Assembly: GCA_000469685.2 (NCBI GenBank)
Contig: LS997567.1
Span: 11,049,325-11,113,324 of the forward strand
Length of the DNA: 64,000 nt
Source: Haemonchus contortus
Taxonomy: Eukaryota; Nematoda; Chromadorea; Rhabditida; Trichostrongylidae
Reading direction: 5' to 3'
Shown here: positions 12,072 to 26,700 of the stretch, in pieces
Layout of the letters: every line of letters begins with the position of its first letter
Numbering within the stretch: the first letter of the stretch is position 1
Translations under genes and position numbers: made by a program
The notes under the pieces: generated by a model
The model's input: the letters and a program-made list of their open reading frames with translations, nothing else
Database searches by the model: none
Told to the model about the DNA's origin: nothing

Positions 12072-13202
12072 TCCTATTTTTTTACTATAAAGCGCTTCGT
12101 CTGTCTGTCTGTCTGTCGTTCTGTCTGTATGTCTGTCACGAAATTCCTTAACTCCTTTAGATCTGCCTGGAGAGACCGGGTCAAGCGTGGGATGGGTGGG
12201 CCATGTCCTCAGAAGTATAAAGCACACATTAGCTTGGCTAAGCCCCGCCCACAATGGGCGTGGCGTGCATCGAAATGAGCTGGACTGAGGACCATGATTT
12301 CAAATTCATTCTCAAGACGGCCTTAAAATTGGGGTTTAAAGGTGGCTAGAGGTGGGCATTGGTAAGTTAGATCGAACTGAGGAGACACATCCCCGGTGGG
12401 CGGGGCGTTCTCCAGAAATGCAATGCTTTATGAAAACGTTTATAGCTCGGTTTGGAGGAAGCCAAAAGAGCAGGACAAAGTTGATGTAGGAGAACTATTG
12501 TCAAAGGTGTCTCCAGCGTAAATGACGTCAGCGGAGGTCCGCCCACAATGGGCGGAGCATGCCTCGAAGCTCGCATCGTTTCTTACATTTATATACGAAA
12601 ATCCATAACTCCGGTTCCCATAGACCTAGAGAATTCAAATGTGGTAGGAGTACAGACGGCATGATGGGAAAACCTATGGTGGATGGTAGAACCAGACTCC
12701 GCCCACAAGGGGCGGGGTTTGGGCGAAAATTCATAACTCCTGTCCCCATAGACCTAGAAGGTTCAAACTTGGTAGGAATACAGGAACAGTGATGGGAAAA
12801 CTTATGGTTGGCGGAAGAACCAGACTCCGCCCATAAGGGGCGGGGTTTGGGCGAAAATTCATAACTCCTGTCCTCATGGATCTAGAAAGTTCAAACATGG
12901 TAGGAGTACAGGAACCGTGATGGGAAAACTTATGGTTGGCGGAAGAACCAGACTCCGCTCACAAGGGGCGGGGTTTGGGCGAAAATTCATAACTCCTGTC
13001 CCCATGGACCTAGAAAGTTCAAACTTGGTAGGGGTACAGGCGACAGGATGGGAACATTCATGGTGGGTGGCTGGACCAGACGAGGCGAGTTTTGAGCGGA
13101 TACTGATAAATCCGATAAAGATCTAAAATACAAATCAGCTCATGCGGCCCCGTCTCTCATGGCTAGAGCCCCTAGCGCGCGAGAGCGTGCGTAGCCGCCT
13201 GG
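12072..13202 (+). mobile_element. Non-autonomous Helitron inserted in the LINE
   Basis: The 5' end is TCCTATTTTT after host A, then TTACTATAAAGCGCTTCG and five GTCT units. The 3' end carries the hairpin CGCGC-GAGA-GCGTG and ends GCCGCCTGG followed by host T at 13203. It is the same family as 21718-24986: the two align through their whole length apart from the GTCT array. The interior has repeats of about 125 bp with AACTCCTGTCCCCATAGACC and a GGGGCGGGGTTTGGGCG box. There is no coding capacity. The insertion separates RT from the C-terminal part of the LINE. Confidence 0.85.
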
Positions 13203-13748
13203 TTGATATATAACTACAGTCTCGTTTAAATTATCAGCCTACATTAAAGTGGTAAAAAAGCTTTTGCTGGTCTCTTCGTGATATTCCGTAACACCCAGGT
13301 GAATGATTATAATATACTTCTGCGCTTATACTATAATGCCCACGTAATACCTCATCTGAACTATTGCTCTCATCTATGGAACCCCATTCTCAAGAAAGTG
13401 GTGACCAAAGTGGAAGGTCCGCCGTATTTCACCAGGTTGGTTTACCTTAGAAACTACCCGGGGACTGCCCCGTGTTATATGCCGGATTACGAATAACGAA
13501 TGAAATGGTTAGGGCTGACGAGTTTGAACAAATGAAGTTCGTGAGTGACCTGACTCCGAGGTTCCGAATACTCAGACATGAAACAAGGTAGAAACCAAGC
13601 AACTATTGGGTTTTTAAACTCTGCAGCGAAAGATCCGGGAGGTTTGGAATATATCATCAAAGAAGTCTTAAGAAACTTCGCTCGATTACGTGCCGCTCAT
13701 ACTTCTATCGCACGGCTAGGAATTCAAAAACTACCAACCGAGTTATTG

Positions 13749-14979
13749 GGGTGTCAATAAAGTTCGTTGGTCATTTGCAAACAGCGTCGCGTTACGCAAC
13801 GCGACTGAAAGTACTCGCGATGGGCTATCTTCTAAGCTAGCTAGCTCTGAATTTCCTTTCCTGCTATTCCCACAATAAAGCAGTGAAGGTGAGTGATAGT
13901 CACCACCACCGCCGATGTTTGCTGGACTACTACAGCCTGGGCATCTCCAGGCGTCAGGCCACGACCATGATGCGTCAGCAGTTTGGTGATAACAACCCTT
14001 CTAAGAACTGAATGTCAAAATGGTGAACTCGCTTCACCAATGGAAACTATGACATCGAAGATATGCCGAGGTCCGGTCGCCCAGCCACCGTCGATCGACA
14101 AGGCATTCTGGATGCCCTGGACGATGAACCGACGTCGTCCTTGCGCGACTTCAGCAAGGTCACACAGGTACCCCGTTCCACCATCCACAAAGTATTTATT
14201 GAATCTGGCAAGGTGCCGAAGAAGCGTCGAGTTGTCCCTCACGACCTCACGCCGGCACAGGCAAGGAAGCGGGTTGAGGTGTGCTCCGACAACCTCAGAC
14301 TCAGAGGCCTGAGGAAGATTCTGGACTCCCTCATTTGCCAAGATGAGAATTGGGTCTACTACTCTAATCCTGCCAACAAATCGGTTTGAATGGATTTCGA
14401 TGCGCGCCCGTCAAGCCGTGCAAAGAGAAATATGCATGGAAAGAAGGGCCTTCTGACATTCTGGTTCTCTCGCCACGGCGTCGTCCACTACAGCATCCTA
14501 CCCAACAATGCCACAGTGACGGCAGAGACCCTCTTCGAAGAATTGCAGGAGTTCAAGGTGAAAGCTGCCGCCTTATCCTAGGAACTTGCAAATTCGTGGT
14601 TGCTCTGGGACAACGCGCGCCCCCACAAAGCGAGAGATACTCAGGCCTTCCTGGGCAGGCTGGGCATCAAGACGGTCACGCAACCACCGTATAGCCCGGA
14701 CATCAGTCCATGCGATTACCACATCTTCCGGTCCATGCAAAATTTCTTGGACGGAAAACAGCTGAAAAACGAGCGCGACCTCGAGGACGTGATCGAGGAC
14801 TGGGGCGAGTCGCGGCCGGCCGGCCTTCAGGAGGATGGAGTTGCCTCTCTAAACGATCGTCGTTGGCGAAAGTTGGTGGGTGTGTATGGAGATTATATCA
14901 TGGACTAGTAAGTTCAACTTGGTGAGTTATCTTTACAAGTTCTGAAAAAACGAATGGCCAACGAACTTCATGGACACCT
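13749..14979 (+). mobile_element. mariner transposon with broken transposase
   Basis: The terminal inverted repeats read GGTGTCAATAAAGTTCGTTG at the left and, as reverse complement, GGTGTCCATGAAGTTCGTTG at the right. The transposase lies on + in at least three frame segments from about 13900 to 14908. An N-terminal helix-turn-helix region (GRPATVDRQGILDAL) is followed by a catalytic DENWVYY block, then WDNARPHKA and PPYSPDISPCDYHIF. The spacing from D in DNARPH to D in CDYH is 34 residues, the D,D34D signature of mariner rather than Tc1. Frameshifts and stops near 14388 and 14580 inactivate it. The insert abuts the LINE C-terminal fragment on its left. Confidence 0.85.
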
Positions 14980-16970
14980 TAGTATTTGGGTCAGTAAACG
15001 GTAAGAAGTATAAGAAAACTTTATTGAGACTTGGTGTTTTCGATGTGATGAGCTCTGAAATCTGGCTAAAATGATCATTTCAGATAGCTACACCGGACTC
15101 CCATCCACTCTGTAACAGCGCCCCACAAATAGTGTGACATGACACTACTAGCTGACTTACTGTTAGTTCGGGCACGAGGCTTCACTAATAGAATTATCAT
15201 TAGGACTATCAATGTTTTTTTTCATATGTGTTGTCTGTGGAAACGGGGTAGTATGACATTTCATACATCACATTCTTTCTCTTTTCGAGTGTTTCCTCAT
15301 TGGTCCCGCCATCGAGAAATAAGGGCTGAACCCTACTATGATGTCAAGAATATCAAGGATTCGGTTAGTACCTGGCTCCCCCTGTTCCACGAGGCTCATC
15401 GGTATACTCATGTGCCGAAGGGAAGCTCCTCTATTTGTTTGGGGCAATATTACCGACTGGTGTAGTTATTGTAGTTGGATGCCAACCGCGGCCACTCCTG
15501 TTAAAAAGGTCTCCACCGCACTCCTCCCCACCTATTAATGGTCTTGTATTCATTTGTGGTATTTATAGTCTTGTGCGTGCTCTGCTCGTAAAATAGGGTG
15601 ATAATAGTTGCTCGATATTCTCTCTATCTTTAACTTCTCAGAAAACCACAGTAACTGTTATTATTACCCTTTCGAGGCGCGTGAAGTGGCATACATGAAT
15701 AAATAATTAAATAAATGTGAAATTTCTGGAAACCACTCCGTGTAATGTGGAGAACCTTATGATTATGTGTATTCTTGTGCACCCACTCCCGCTCTTCGAC
15801 ATTGTACGTTCTCAGAATTCAGCTTTCCTCTTAAAATAGCCATTGGGTGAGGAAGTCCTGGTCATCGCTCATGAGAAGCATGAATTTGCATGTCGGGATA
15901 AAGGCCAATATCGCGATATTGTTCCCACCTGCACATAAGCAGGTATATGTTGGATTTTTTCCACAGCTTCCTTGTACAGGAATTTTACAGCGATCGATTT
16001 CTTTATCTAAGGAACACAGTGAGCATGGGGAACGTCTGCTCAAATCGCCGTTGGGAATAGGTCACGCCACACACGTCGCGCACGGCACAGCTCACTGCGA
16101 TTTTGCGATGGGCACTCTTGAACCGTGCATTGGTTTTGAGGTTCGAATAACCTTACCCGCGGGCGGATACTTGAATGCAATTTAGAAGGCACGATTGAGA
16201 AATAAAGGAGGTCTACTTGTAGAAGCAAGGTGGAGTAGAATAGACGTGTCGAATTTTTCTCTATGTAGAAATAGAGGAATCAGGAAATGAGGCAGCAAGG
16301 CGGTACATTGAAGAAGATTCCCCATCTAGGAACGTACACACCGCTGGAGCACCCGATGTTGTATTTAAAATGTCGGGGCACTGAGAAATAGTCCCAAACC
16401 GCAAAGCCCTTGCATGGTTCATACGCGTCCATTTAGACATCGCAGTTGGCTGGAGAACGTCCGTTCCGTGCGTCAGTCGAATTTCGGTCACCCGCCCACT
16501 TCGCGCGCGGCAGAACCCACTGCGATCTCGAGTTGAATCATCCGTGCTATCTTCTCTTCAGGCTGACTGCTGGGACCATACGACAATCCGTATGTCCCAT
16601 TGACAACTGCCGACGTCTGTCAAAAATCGCATGTTGACGCGCCCGCTTGCGACTGCCTGCGGCGTGACCTAATTTCGACGTATGCGCGGAAGGAAGCGCA
16701 CCCCAGTTTTCTGCGCCTCGCGTGACGTGGTGTCATGTGGCCCTAGTTTCGTCAACAATTGGTACCAGGTGCGCCCTGGTGAGCTTAGGCAGTCTGAACG
16801 TCATTTTTGCCGCCGTTATTTCCCATCTATAGTTGACAGCATTCAACTCAGCTAGATTCAGAATCTTGCCTAGAGTAACACTATTTGTTTCGATTTGATT
16901 TCTTTTCTGGCCAATGCAAACATTGTGAACTACTGAGCACACTCCTTCCTGTCACACATCCTTTATTCAG
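14980..16970. other. Unassigned intronic sequence upstream of DNAJC3-like exon 4
   Basis: No protein domain or complete transposon could be supported. Two blocks around 16030-16110 and 16445-16540 share diverged direct similarity (GTCACGCC-like, CGCGCACGGCA/CGCGCGCGGCA, then CACTGCGAT) and may be decayed repeat copies. Otherwise nothing is seen. Confidence 0.35.
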
Positions 16971-18142
16971 GCTTAGGATACAGCGAGGGAATGTTCTTTT
17001 GAAGCAAGGAGATGTAGACGCTGCGGAGAGCGACTTCCATGCCAGTTGTAAGTGCTACCTCATTTTGGAGGGATCGACTGATTCTACGTCTACTTTTATT
17101 TGTTGTTGTCCTGTTCTTATTAGTTTAGCCGTAGAGCCACGTAAATGTGGAAGTAGCCGCCCAAAGTAAGAATATGGTAGCTGTTTTACGACAGTACCTC
17201 ATCAGGCAAAATCTTTTTTCGAGCGGAAAGATTATCATTCGGCTGAGTAATTACTTGAACAAGGCTGTCGAGGTATGGTGCTTCCGCTAATTCATATTTG
17301 AAGCCGTTTTTGTTTAAAGTGGTATTGTTAAGCATCTCATGTGGGATCCCTCGTTGTATCGGCTCCGAGCTAAGTGTTTGGAATCACGGGGTGAGGTGAG
17401 AAAGGCTATCGCTGATATGCGAACTCTCACAAAGTTTGGTGGCAGACAGTACGGATGATTACTTGAGGATCGCAACAGCTCTATTATGGGATCGGAGAGG
17501 TTGAACAGTCTTTGTAGTAAGTTTTTTAAAACTCTTTCCAGACGTTATTTGTTTTCGGTTCTCACATTATGTCCCGATTGCAGCCAAATTCGTGAGTGTC
17601 TCAAGTTGAATCCTGATCACAAGGAATGTTTCCCGTTCTACAAGAAAGTTAAGAAAACTCGCAAAAAATGAGGGGTACTTTGTTTCCACATGTTACTTTT
17701 TTCTATCTTATTCGTTATTATTCATAATTTCTCCTTCTCATAGAATCAATGAATGACGCCACGGCTCGTGCAGGGACTGGATGACATGTTTTCAGAAAAG
17801 GGTCAACAAGTTCTAAAAATTTGAAAACTAAAGTAAGCGAAATCCAAATGGATATCTATTCGACACCTATGTAGGTGCAACATGAAGGTTTGTCTTTTAC
17901 ATTGGTTTTGACAAGTTTGACTATTTGCTTTCGTAGGCCCCAGTGATGTTATTAAGCTTGGCCATATTGACGAAGCGATCCAGCAGTGCACGGATGTTTT
18001 GGAGAACAGTGATCCGAACGATGTCGAAGTTCTCTGTGATCGTGCTGAAGTGTACCTTATGGATGAGCGATATTGATTGAGGGTAATAACAGGGTAGTAT
18101 TTTGCGCGAAATATTCTTGTTGCTCAAGATACTTCATAACTA

Positions 18143-19555
18143 AGAACGCAAACAAAATGTACATGCCCCGTTCGTGGCAATTTGCCAACTTTTGCAGATA
18201 TTCGTTGTGGGACCTCTGTTGGCACGGTGCCACCGGCCCGTGGCCCCGCCTCAGCTTCGATCCGCACATTTTTGGCTTGCGAATGAAAGCTTGGTTAGAA
18301 TAAGATAATAAACGAAGTTGGGGACGTTGTTTCATTTGAAACTAAAAACAAAAGTCGGATGCGATCGCTCAGCTTTGCCATGTTATCCAATCTTGGTAAA
18401 CATGACCAAAGTTAGTATAGCATCAAATTTGTCATTGAAACTGAACTTGTTGACGGAAGGGCTATCTTGTAAATAATCCGAGTGATTTGATTGATTCTAA
18501 TGAAGCAACGGTTGGCCCTAATCGTCCTAGAAAAACCTTGCTCCTTTTCCAATCGTTGGGATTTGGTAGCTAGCTAAGGGTACAGGTAATGTCGCCTAAG
18601 TATCTGTTTTTTTTTCTTGCCGGAGCAAATTGAACTGCTTTTGTTTGTAATGGAATGGGACTTGGTAACGGATTTGAGATGGTTACCGTCATTTCGAATG
18701 TCATGAAAATTTCCCCATTTCAAACCACCTGCCTCTGGGCAATCCGATAATGATGGATGTAGGTTACGGAGTTCAATGTTTGAATTGCAAAGTTCTTTTA
18801 GCAACTTTCCATCCAACGCCCTGTACTTCCGCCAATGATGCAGAAGATTTCGGAAGTCGTGTGGGTGCTTCAAAGAATACTACTTCGGTTCCGTCTAGCG
18901 CATTACATAAACGTTTACAACTAGAACACAGTGACAATCAAATTATGTTGAAACACAACAAAGATAATCTTTTTAATGATCAAGTACTGGCAGTCAATCT
19001 GCTACTTTTTCTTGGTAAAATACAAGGATAATCCTGTCATTAAGTCACATATACATGCAATACGTGACACCCTTTAACCAGGGATCCCTCATAACAGCCT
19101 ATCAGCGATGAGACTCACCTTGTTCTGTTTTTTTTAAATTTGTTACATCTTTATGCCTCCAAGGGAAGAAGGGCATATAAATGATATTCGAAGAACTATG
19201 CTCTAAGGAAAGTTTCTAAATAAAAATAGTACGCAGGTAATTAGCAGGGGCCTGAAGATCTTGCCGTTTCTAAGTGCAAGGAGCTCGGTGAGAAGCACCC
19301 ACGACCCTCCTTGCACCTTAGAAATGTTTCATTGATATGCCCTCAAACTCCTTTAGTCACTGCAATTCAGCGGCCCCCACTACTTTCTCATCACTTCATT
19401 TCAAAACAAAACACCTCGTCGCCAATCCGATCGCTTGCGGACTAAAATTAGCCACGGCCGTGGCACATGCCAACAGAAGTCCACAAACGAATCTCCGCAA
19501 AAGTTGGCAAATGGCCAGCGGACGGGCATGGTACGTTTGTTGTTTGTTTGCGTTC
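18143..19555. mobile_element. TIR transposon with 8-bp target duplication (hAT- or P-like)
   Basis: CATAACTA flanks both sides (18135-18142 and 19556-19563). The ends are inverted: AGAACGCAAACAA at the left, and GGAACGCAAACAA as reverse complement of the right. Similarity between arms extends about 150 bp (TTTGCCAACTTTTGC and TGTTGGCA recur). An 8-bp duplication is typical of hAT and P superfamilies. The interior has one open frame on each strand (18574-18873 minus, 18750-19031 plus) without a recognised transposase domain. It is probably a non-autonomous copy lying in an intron of the DNAJC3-like locus. Confidence 0.75.
19267..19324. repeat. Short hairpin inside the 8-bp-TSD transposon
   Basis: TTTCTAAGTGCAAGGAG at 19267-19283 pairs with CTCCTTGCACCTTAGAAA at 19307-19324 with one bulge. 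The loop is about 23 bp. It could be a small insertion or a structured part of the transposon. Confidence 0.65.
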
Positions 19556-20792
19556 CATAACTAATAGGATGTGGATAGTCCGAATTTCAATTGGCATCAT
19601 CTTACATTCATGTACTCGAGACCAGGGTTTCTGTGTTTGCATTCCTCTACACATGTTATTTAGCTATCGAAGACTTCCACAAGGCTTATCAAGTGCATGT
19701 GGGAGTCTAAGCGAGCACAGGAAGGCTTGGAGAAAGCCCAGAAAACTGAAGAAACAAGCTGGGAAGCGCGACTACTATAAAATTCTTGGGCTGAAAAGGA
19801 TATAGTTGTAAGAAAATCCGTGACTTGCATTTTTTGGTTTCATCGTATTGTTTTTTTCTCTTCGGCTTTTCGCCTTAGGCATCATTAGCTCTTTGTAAAG
19901 AATGAGTTGCTTTTCCAAATCAAAAGCTTCTTATTTCCCCCGAGGCCTTACACTTCCGGCACTTGAGTGACATTCGAAAACTCAATGCATTCTTTTTTCT
20001 TTGATGAATCAGTAGTGCCTTGAGATGTCTGCCATTGTTTCCCTTCTCTTTCTATTGGACTTGTGCATGATCTACAATTTCTATGTTATGCCTAATCCGA
20101 ATCGGTCCAGTTCCTTCTAATCCCTGAGGCATTTTTATCGTTCCACATTGTCTGCTTTTATTAAGTCTCTTCTATAATTTTTTAGGATATTAATGATGTA
20201 GTATACAGGAAGAAGCAATGTAATTCAGTGACTAATGTAATGCATGGGCTTTTCTAGAAACGCAAGTTAAGACGGATGTCAGCAAAGCGTATAGAAAGTT
20301 AGCTCGAAGTGGCATCCCAAGACAACTTCAAGCCGATGAAGAAGGGAAAAGAAAACTGCTGAGGCGAAGTTTATAGACATCGCCGCTGCGAAAGAGGTGC
20401 TTTTCAGATGATGGTGAGCGACTCCAAATTTTTTTCGTGACTTTTTCGTGCTATCTTTTACTATAAGACTGTGCCCTTTACAAGGATAGCTGTGTTGGGC
20501 ATATTTTGCTAGGGAGAACGAGCGCAGTTCGATTCAGGGAATCGACCCTTCTGTAGACCCAGACGCTAAGCAAGGTGGGGCATACGCATTTATCATTTAC
20601 GGGTGCGTTTGATAAGCCAGTATTTGTTCATTTAGCACAAACTTATTTCTGCGTGAATTGACTTTTTTGGATTTCGTTGTTTCTTAACTACTCCCATGTA
20701 GAGTAACCTTCATTACAAAGGTTTGCAGTTTTTCCTGGTGGGTTCATGTTCCGAGAGGGCGGAGACCGTTCAGCTTCAAGTTTAACTTCTAG

Positions 20793-21717
20793 TTCGGCTC
20801 GCCCTCATCTTGGTGTTGACTGGAGAGTTCTGGTCATTATGTCGTCTCCATTATTTTATGAACATCCCGTTGTTGATCGTAGCCAAGTTCTATTGACACT
20901 GAAAGGCAATACTGAAATGACCTCGTTAATTTCTGAGGCTATGACGGAACTCAAAAGTGCTTTATGCAATTTTTTTCTAATCATGATATAATCTGTAACA
21001 GTTCGGTTTTAGCCGTTCTATTTTGATCCTTTTGCCCTCATTATCAGTGCGTACCTATTGTGCCTCCTTGTTCGTTGTAATGCGTTTTATTCTCTCCTAG
21101 CTTCAACTGTGGTTTTCATATGTTTGCTTAGTCAGTTCAGTTCTTGTCTCATTCCGCAACGATTGCGGTTGTGATTCAGATCCTGACGATTCTCTAGACA
21201 TGGATCGATGTAACTTACCTTCTTATTCGAGGAACGTGGTATATGTCTGTTTGACTGAATTCGCTAGAAGTTTGCGTGTTTATGTACGCGGGATTACTTG
21301 TTTTTTTTAGAACAAAGAGGATTTTTTGTTTGGTGAATGTTTCTCGATTACACAATGAAATGTGATTGTGATGTGTGCACGTGTAATTGAGCTGGTGGAT
21401 GTGGGCACAGCGGTCATTATCAACATCAAAATTGAGGGCGTAGTCTTTGATTAAGCTGTTACTGGTCGATTTCACTCTTTCAGGAATCGCTACTTCGCCT
21501 GTACAGTCTGATCCAGTCACTCTACAAGGTGCCAATAAATTCAGGTTTAGTATGCCAATAAATTCAGGTTTAGTGAGTTTTATGACGCGCCTATTTCTTG
21601 GTCTGGCCTTCAGATTTAGTGATAGTATTGCTTAACGTTTTCGCGGATTCCTGTGTCATAGAGTACAGAAAGGCTTCACTGTGGTAATTGTTTTTGAGGA
21701 TAAATTAATCTCATATA
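20793..21717. other. Region downstream of the DNAJC3-like locus
   Basis: No gene is recognised. A 24-bp tandem duplication around GCCAATAAATTCAGGTTTAG lies at 21528-21575. Position 21717 is the A of a Helitron insertion site. Confidence 0.4.
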
Positions 21718-24986
<3,269 letters not shown>

Positions 24987-26160
24987 TACTTTTAGAGGTC
25001 TGTATTCATCACTCATTCCACAGCGATTCCGTCAACTTGTTTGTCAACTCTTTGATTTCACAAGGGAAAGAACTGGTCGTAGTGGACATTCAAGGCGAGA
25101 TGTATGCCGCCATATGCGTTTTTCAGAACTGACCTCAAACCCACACTGCAAACCTGCTAAACGATTTTGAGGACAAATATACGAATTTGTTCGCCCCCTC
25201 AGTTATCTACTAAGTCACGGAACAGGCAAACCGAGGGGCGGCGGTTCATAGTAGTGTCATGGTGATTCCTTTGACGCATTCGCTTACCTTAATTCTTCAT
25301 GAATAGGCCCTTAACGCTTGCAAAGTGCTTTTACATCCTATGTTGACTAGTCACCAGCCCTTCCTCCCATCTGAGGAATAGTGGAAGTGGTATTCCAACG
25401 ATTTTTCCTCACCTCCACTAACCGAACATAACTACAGTTCGTGGTTACGTTTTGTTTGAGAAATGATTATGGTATTTGGAAAGTTTTTTATTTATTTATT
25501 GTGATTTATTATTTAGAAAGTTTGTCATACTCTCACACTTCCTCCGCTACTGTATCCTTTCGAATCTTCAAAAGGAATAACTCAGACAGGAACCTGGTCA
25601 TCTCCTTGGATCTCGAAGCCATTTGGAGTTACATCTTTCTGAGGGCCCCCTTGCTGCATTCCACTTCAGTGAGAATCGTAATGGCTTATTAACCGCGTAT
25701 TCGGTCTACTGGTGACATGTGTGTGCGATAGCGCGACTCCTGCCACTATGCCACTTCACGTGTCCTGATGCGAAATGCTAGCAATTTACAGCTATGAGAG
25801 GCTTTATATTGGCCGACTTACCGCTTGACGTTCGAAGCTATGGTCAAGTAGTTGTCAAAAAACTAAGGCGTGGAGTCCCCCTCGCTCGAGCTCACCTTAT
25901 CCGTCCGCCCGAAGTCGCGGTTGAATCGTTCTTCCTGCGTTGAGTTGCACACAGCCTACCACCTACCTACCAAGAGAGAGGCAACTCCTGTTACCCTGCC
26001 GCATGCTTTCGTCCTTACCACAGGATGTCGACTTGTATCTTCCGAAAGCTCTCGCCAACGTTTTTCTACTGCGCTCTCGCCAACGTTTTTCTACTGCTCG
26101 ATAGAATTTCGCGTTAGAGCTTCCATTGTCCTCTCGAATAATACTTATATAAAGAAGATA
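24987..26160. other. Intergenic sequence with decayed repeat traces
   Basis: A fragment at about 25150-25190 (CTGCTAAACGATTTTGAGG) resembles the arm of foldback family 2 (30130 onward), and TTGACGCATTCGC to AACGCTTGCAAAGTGCTTTT also recalls it, so a very old copy may lie at 25000-25350. A 25-bp tandem duplication (TCTCGCCAACGTTTTTCTAC) sits at about 26048-26097. No gene is seen. Confidence 0.4.
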
Positions 26161-26700
26161 TCCTCTCTATATATAAAGCGCTAACTTTGTGTGTCCGTTT
26201 GTATGCCCGTTTGTGTGTCCTCCCGAAAGTCACGTAGGCACACTCAAGGGCGTAAAGATCACAAGAGCGCGGTGAGAAAACAGTTATGAAATGGTAAGTC
26301 AACCGATGCTCTTTATATTGGTCCGTTGATTAATATCCAGTTTATTTATGACGTCACAGACTAAAAATCACAACCTGCTCCCACGACGCAGGACAATCAA
26401 ACCACTAGGAACTAGAGGAGGTTCGAGTGGAAACAATTCCATGACCACCTATTAGTGTCAAGAGATTGATACCCACGAAGCGGCATCAGATCGTTGAAAT
26501 TGGGGAATATCATCTAATGGGGAAACTGTTATGAAAAGGGAAGTAAACCGATACTGTTTATATTGGTCCTATGGCAAGCTGCACGTGGATATTCATATGC
26601 CAAAAACGGTAATAAAAGTGGGCCTCATTTCCCTGAGCATGAGAGCGCCCCCGATGCGGCAGCGTTGGGTTGGACCGCTCGGGAGAGGCTGCTAAAATCT
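26161..26700 (+). mobile_element. Helitron 5' end, 3' end not found
   Basis: TCCTCTCTATATATAAAGCG follows a host A at 26160, matching the family 5' consensus. It is followed by GTGTGTCCGTTTGTATGC-type pyrimidine-rich sequence. A block of about 48 bp (ACAGTTATGAAATGG then CTCTTTATATTGGTCC) recurs at about 26280 and 26527. No hairpin plus CTRR end was located downstream, so the extent is unknown; the RTE LINE may interrupt it. Confidence 0.55.

Larger units (their letters stand above)
6120..13748 (+). mobile_element. Fragmented CR1-like LINE (endonuclease, RT and C-terminal parts)
   Basis: Pieces of one LINE lie in order on +. At about 6140-6270 an endonuclease-like start (NIVVTNETWLTS, then RRKGGVF) is visible, with a later LLGDF motif near 6475. 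Reverse transcriptase pieces lie at 7910-8480 and 10898-11475 (SDFRPVNLTP, VDLSKAFDKV, LSEWLKSYL). A C-terminal part lies at 13260-13748 (IPHLNYCSHLWNP, FTRLVYLRNYPG). This order fits CR1/Jockey-group LINEs, which copy themselves by target-primed reverse transcription. All parts have stops and frameshifts. The element is interrupted by a foldback transposon (8607-10897) and a Helitron (12072-13202), and it ends at the mariner at 13749. The stretch 6680-7800 shows no clear match and may include other insertions. Confidence 0.7.
16971..20792 (+). pseudogene. dnj-7: DNAJC3/P58IPK-like exons 4 to end, frameshifted
   Basis: Exon-like blocks continue the co-chaperone in order: TPR at 16971-17047 (RIQRGNVLLKQGDVDAAESD), 17218-17272 (ERKDYHSAE then a stop and a 1-base shift), 17336-17516 (YRLRAKCLESRGEVRKAIAD), 17584-17671 (RECLKLNPDHKECFPFYKK), 17937-18078 (HIDEAIQQCTDVLE, LCDRAEVYLMDE), a J-domain start at 19663-19806 (KRDYYKILGLKR), its second half at 20260-20402, and a Gly/Phe tail ending PFSFKFNF and a stop at 20790-20792. 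The HPD tripeptide, essential for stimulating Hsp70 ATPase, reads HPK here because of local indels. Exon 4 begins with a one-base shift relative to exon 3. At least six frame breaks and one nonsense change argue for a pseudogene; assembly indels could explain part. An 8-bp-TSD transposon sits at 18143-19555. Confidence 0.75.

Noticed and set aside
12600..13050. CpG-island or promoter function for the GGGGCGGGG boxes
   Set aside because: The boxes are parts of tandem units repeated in all copies of the Helitron family; nothing links them to a nearby gene.
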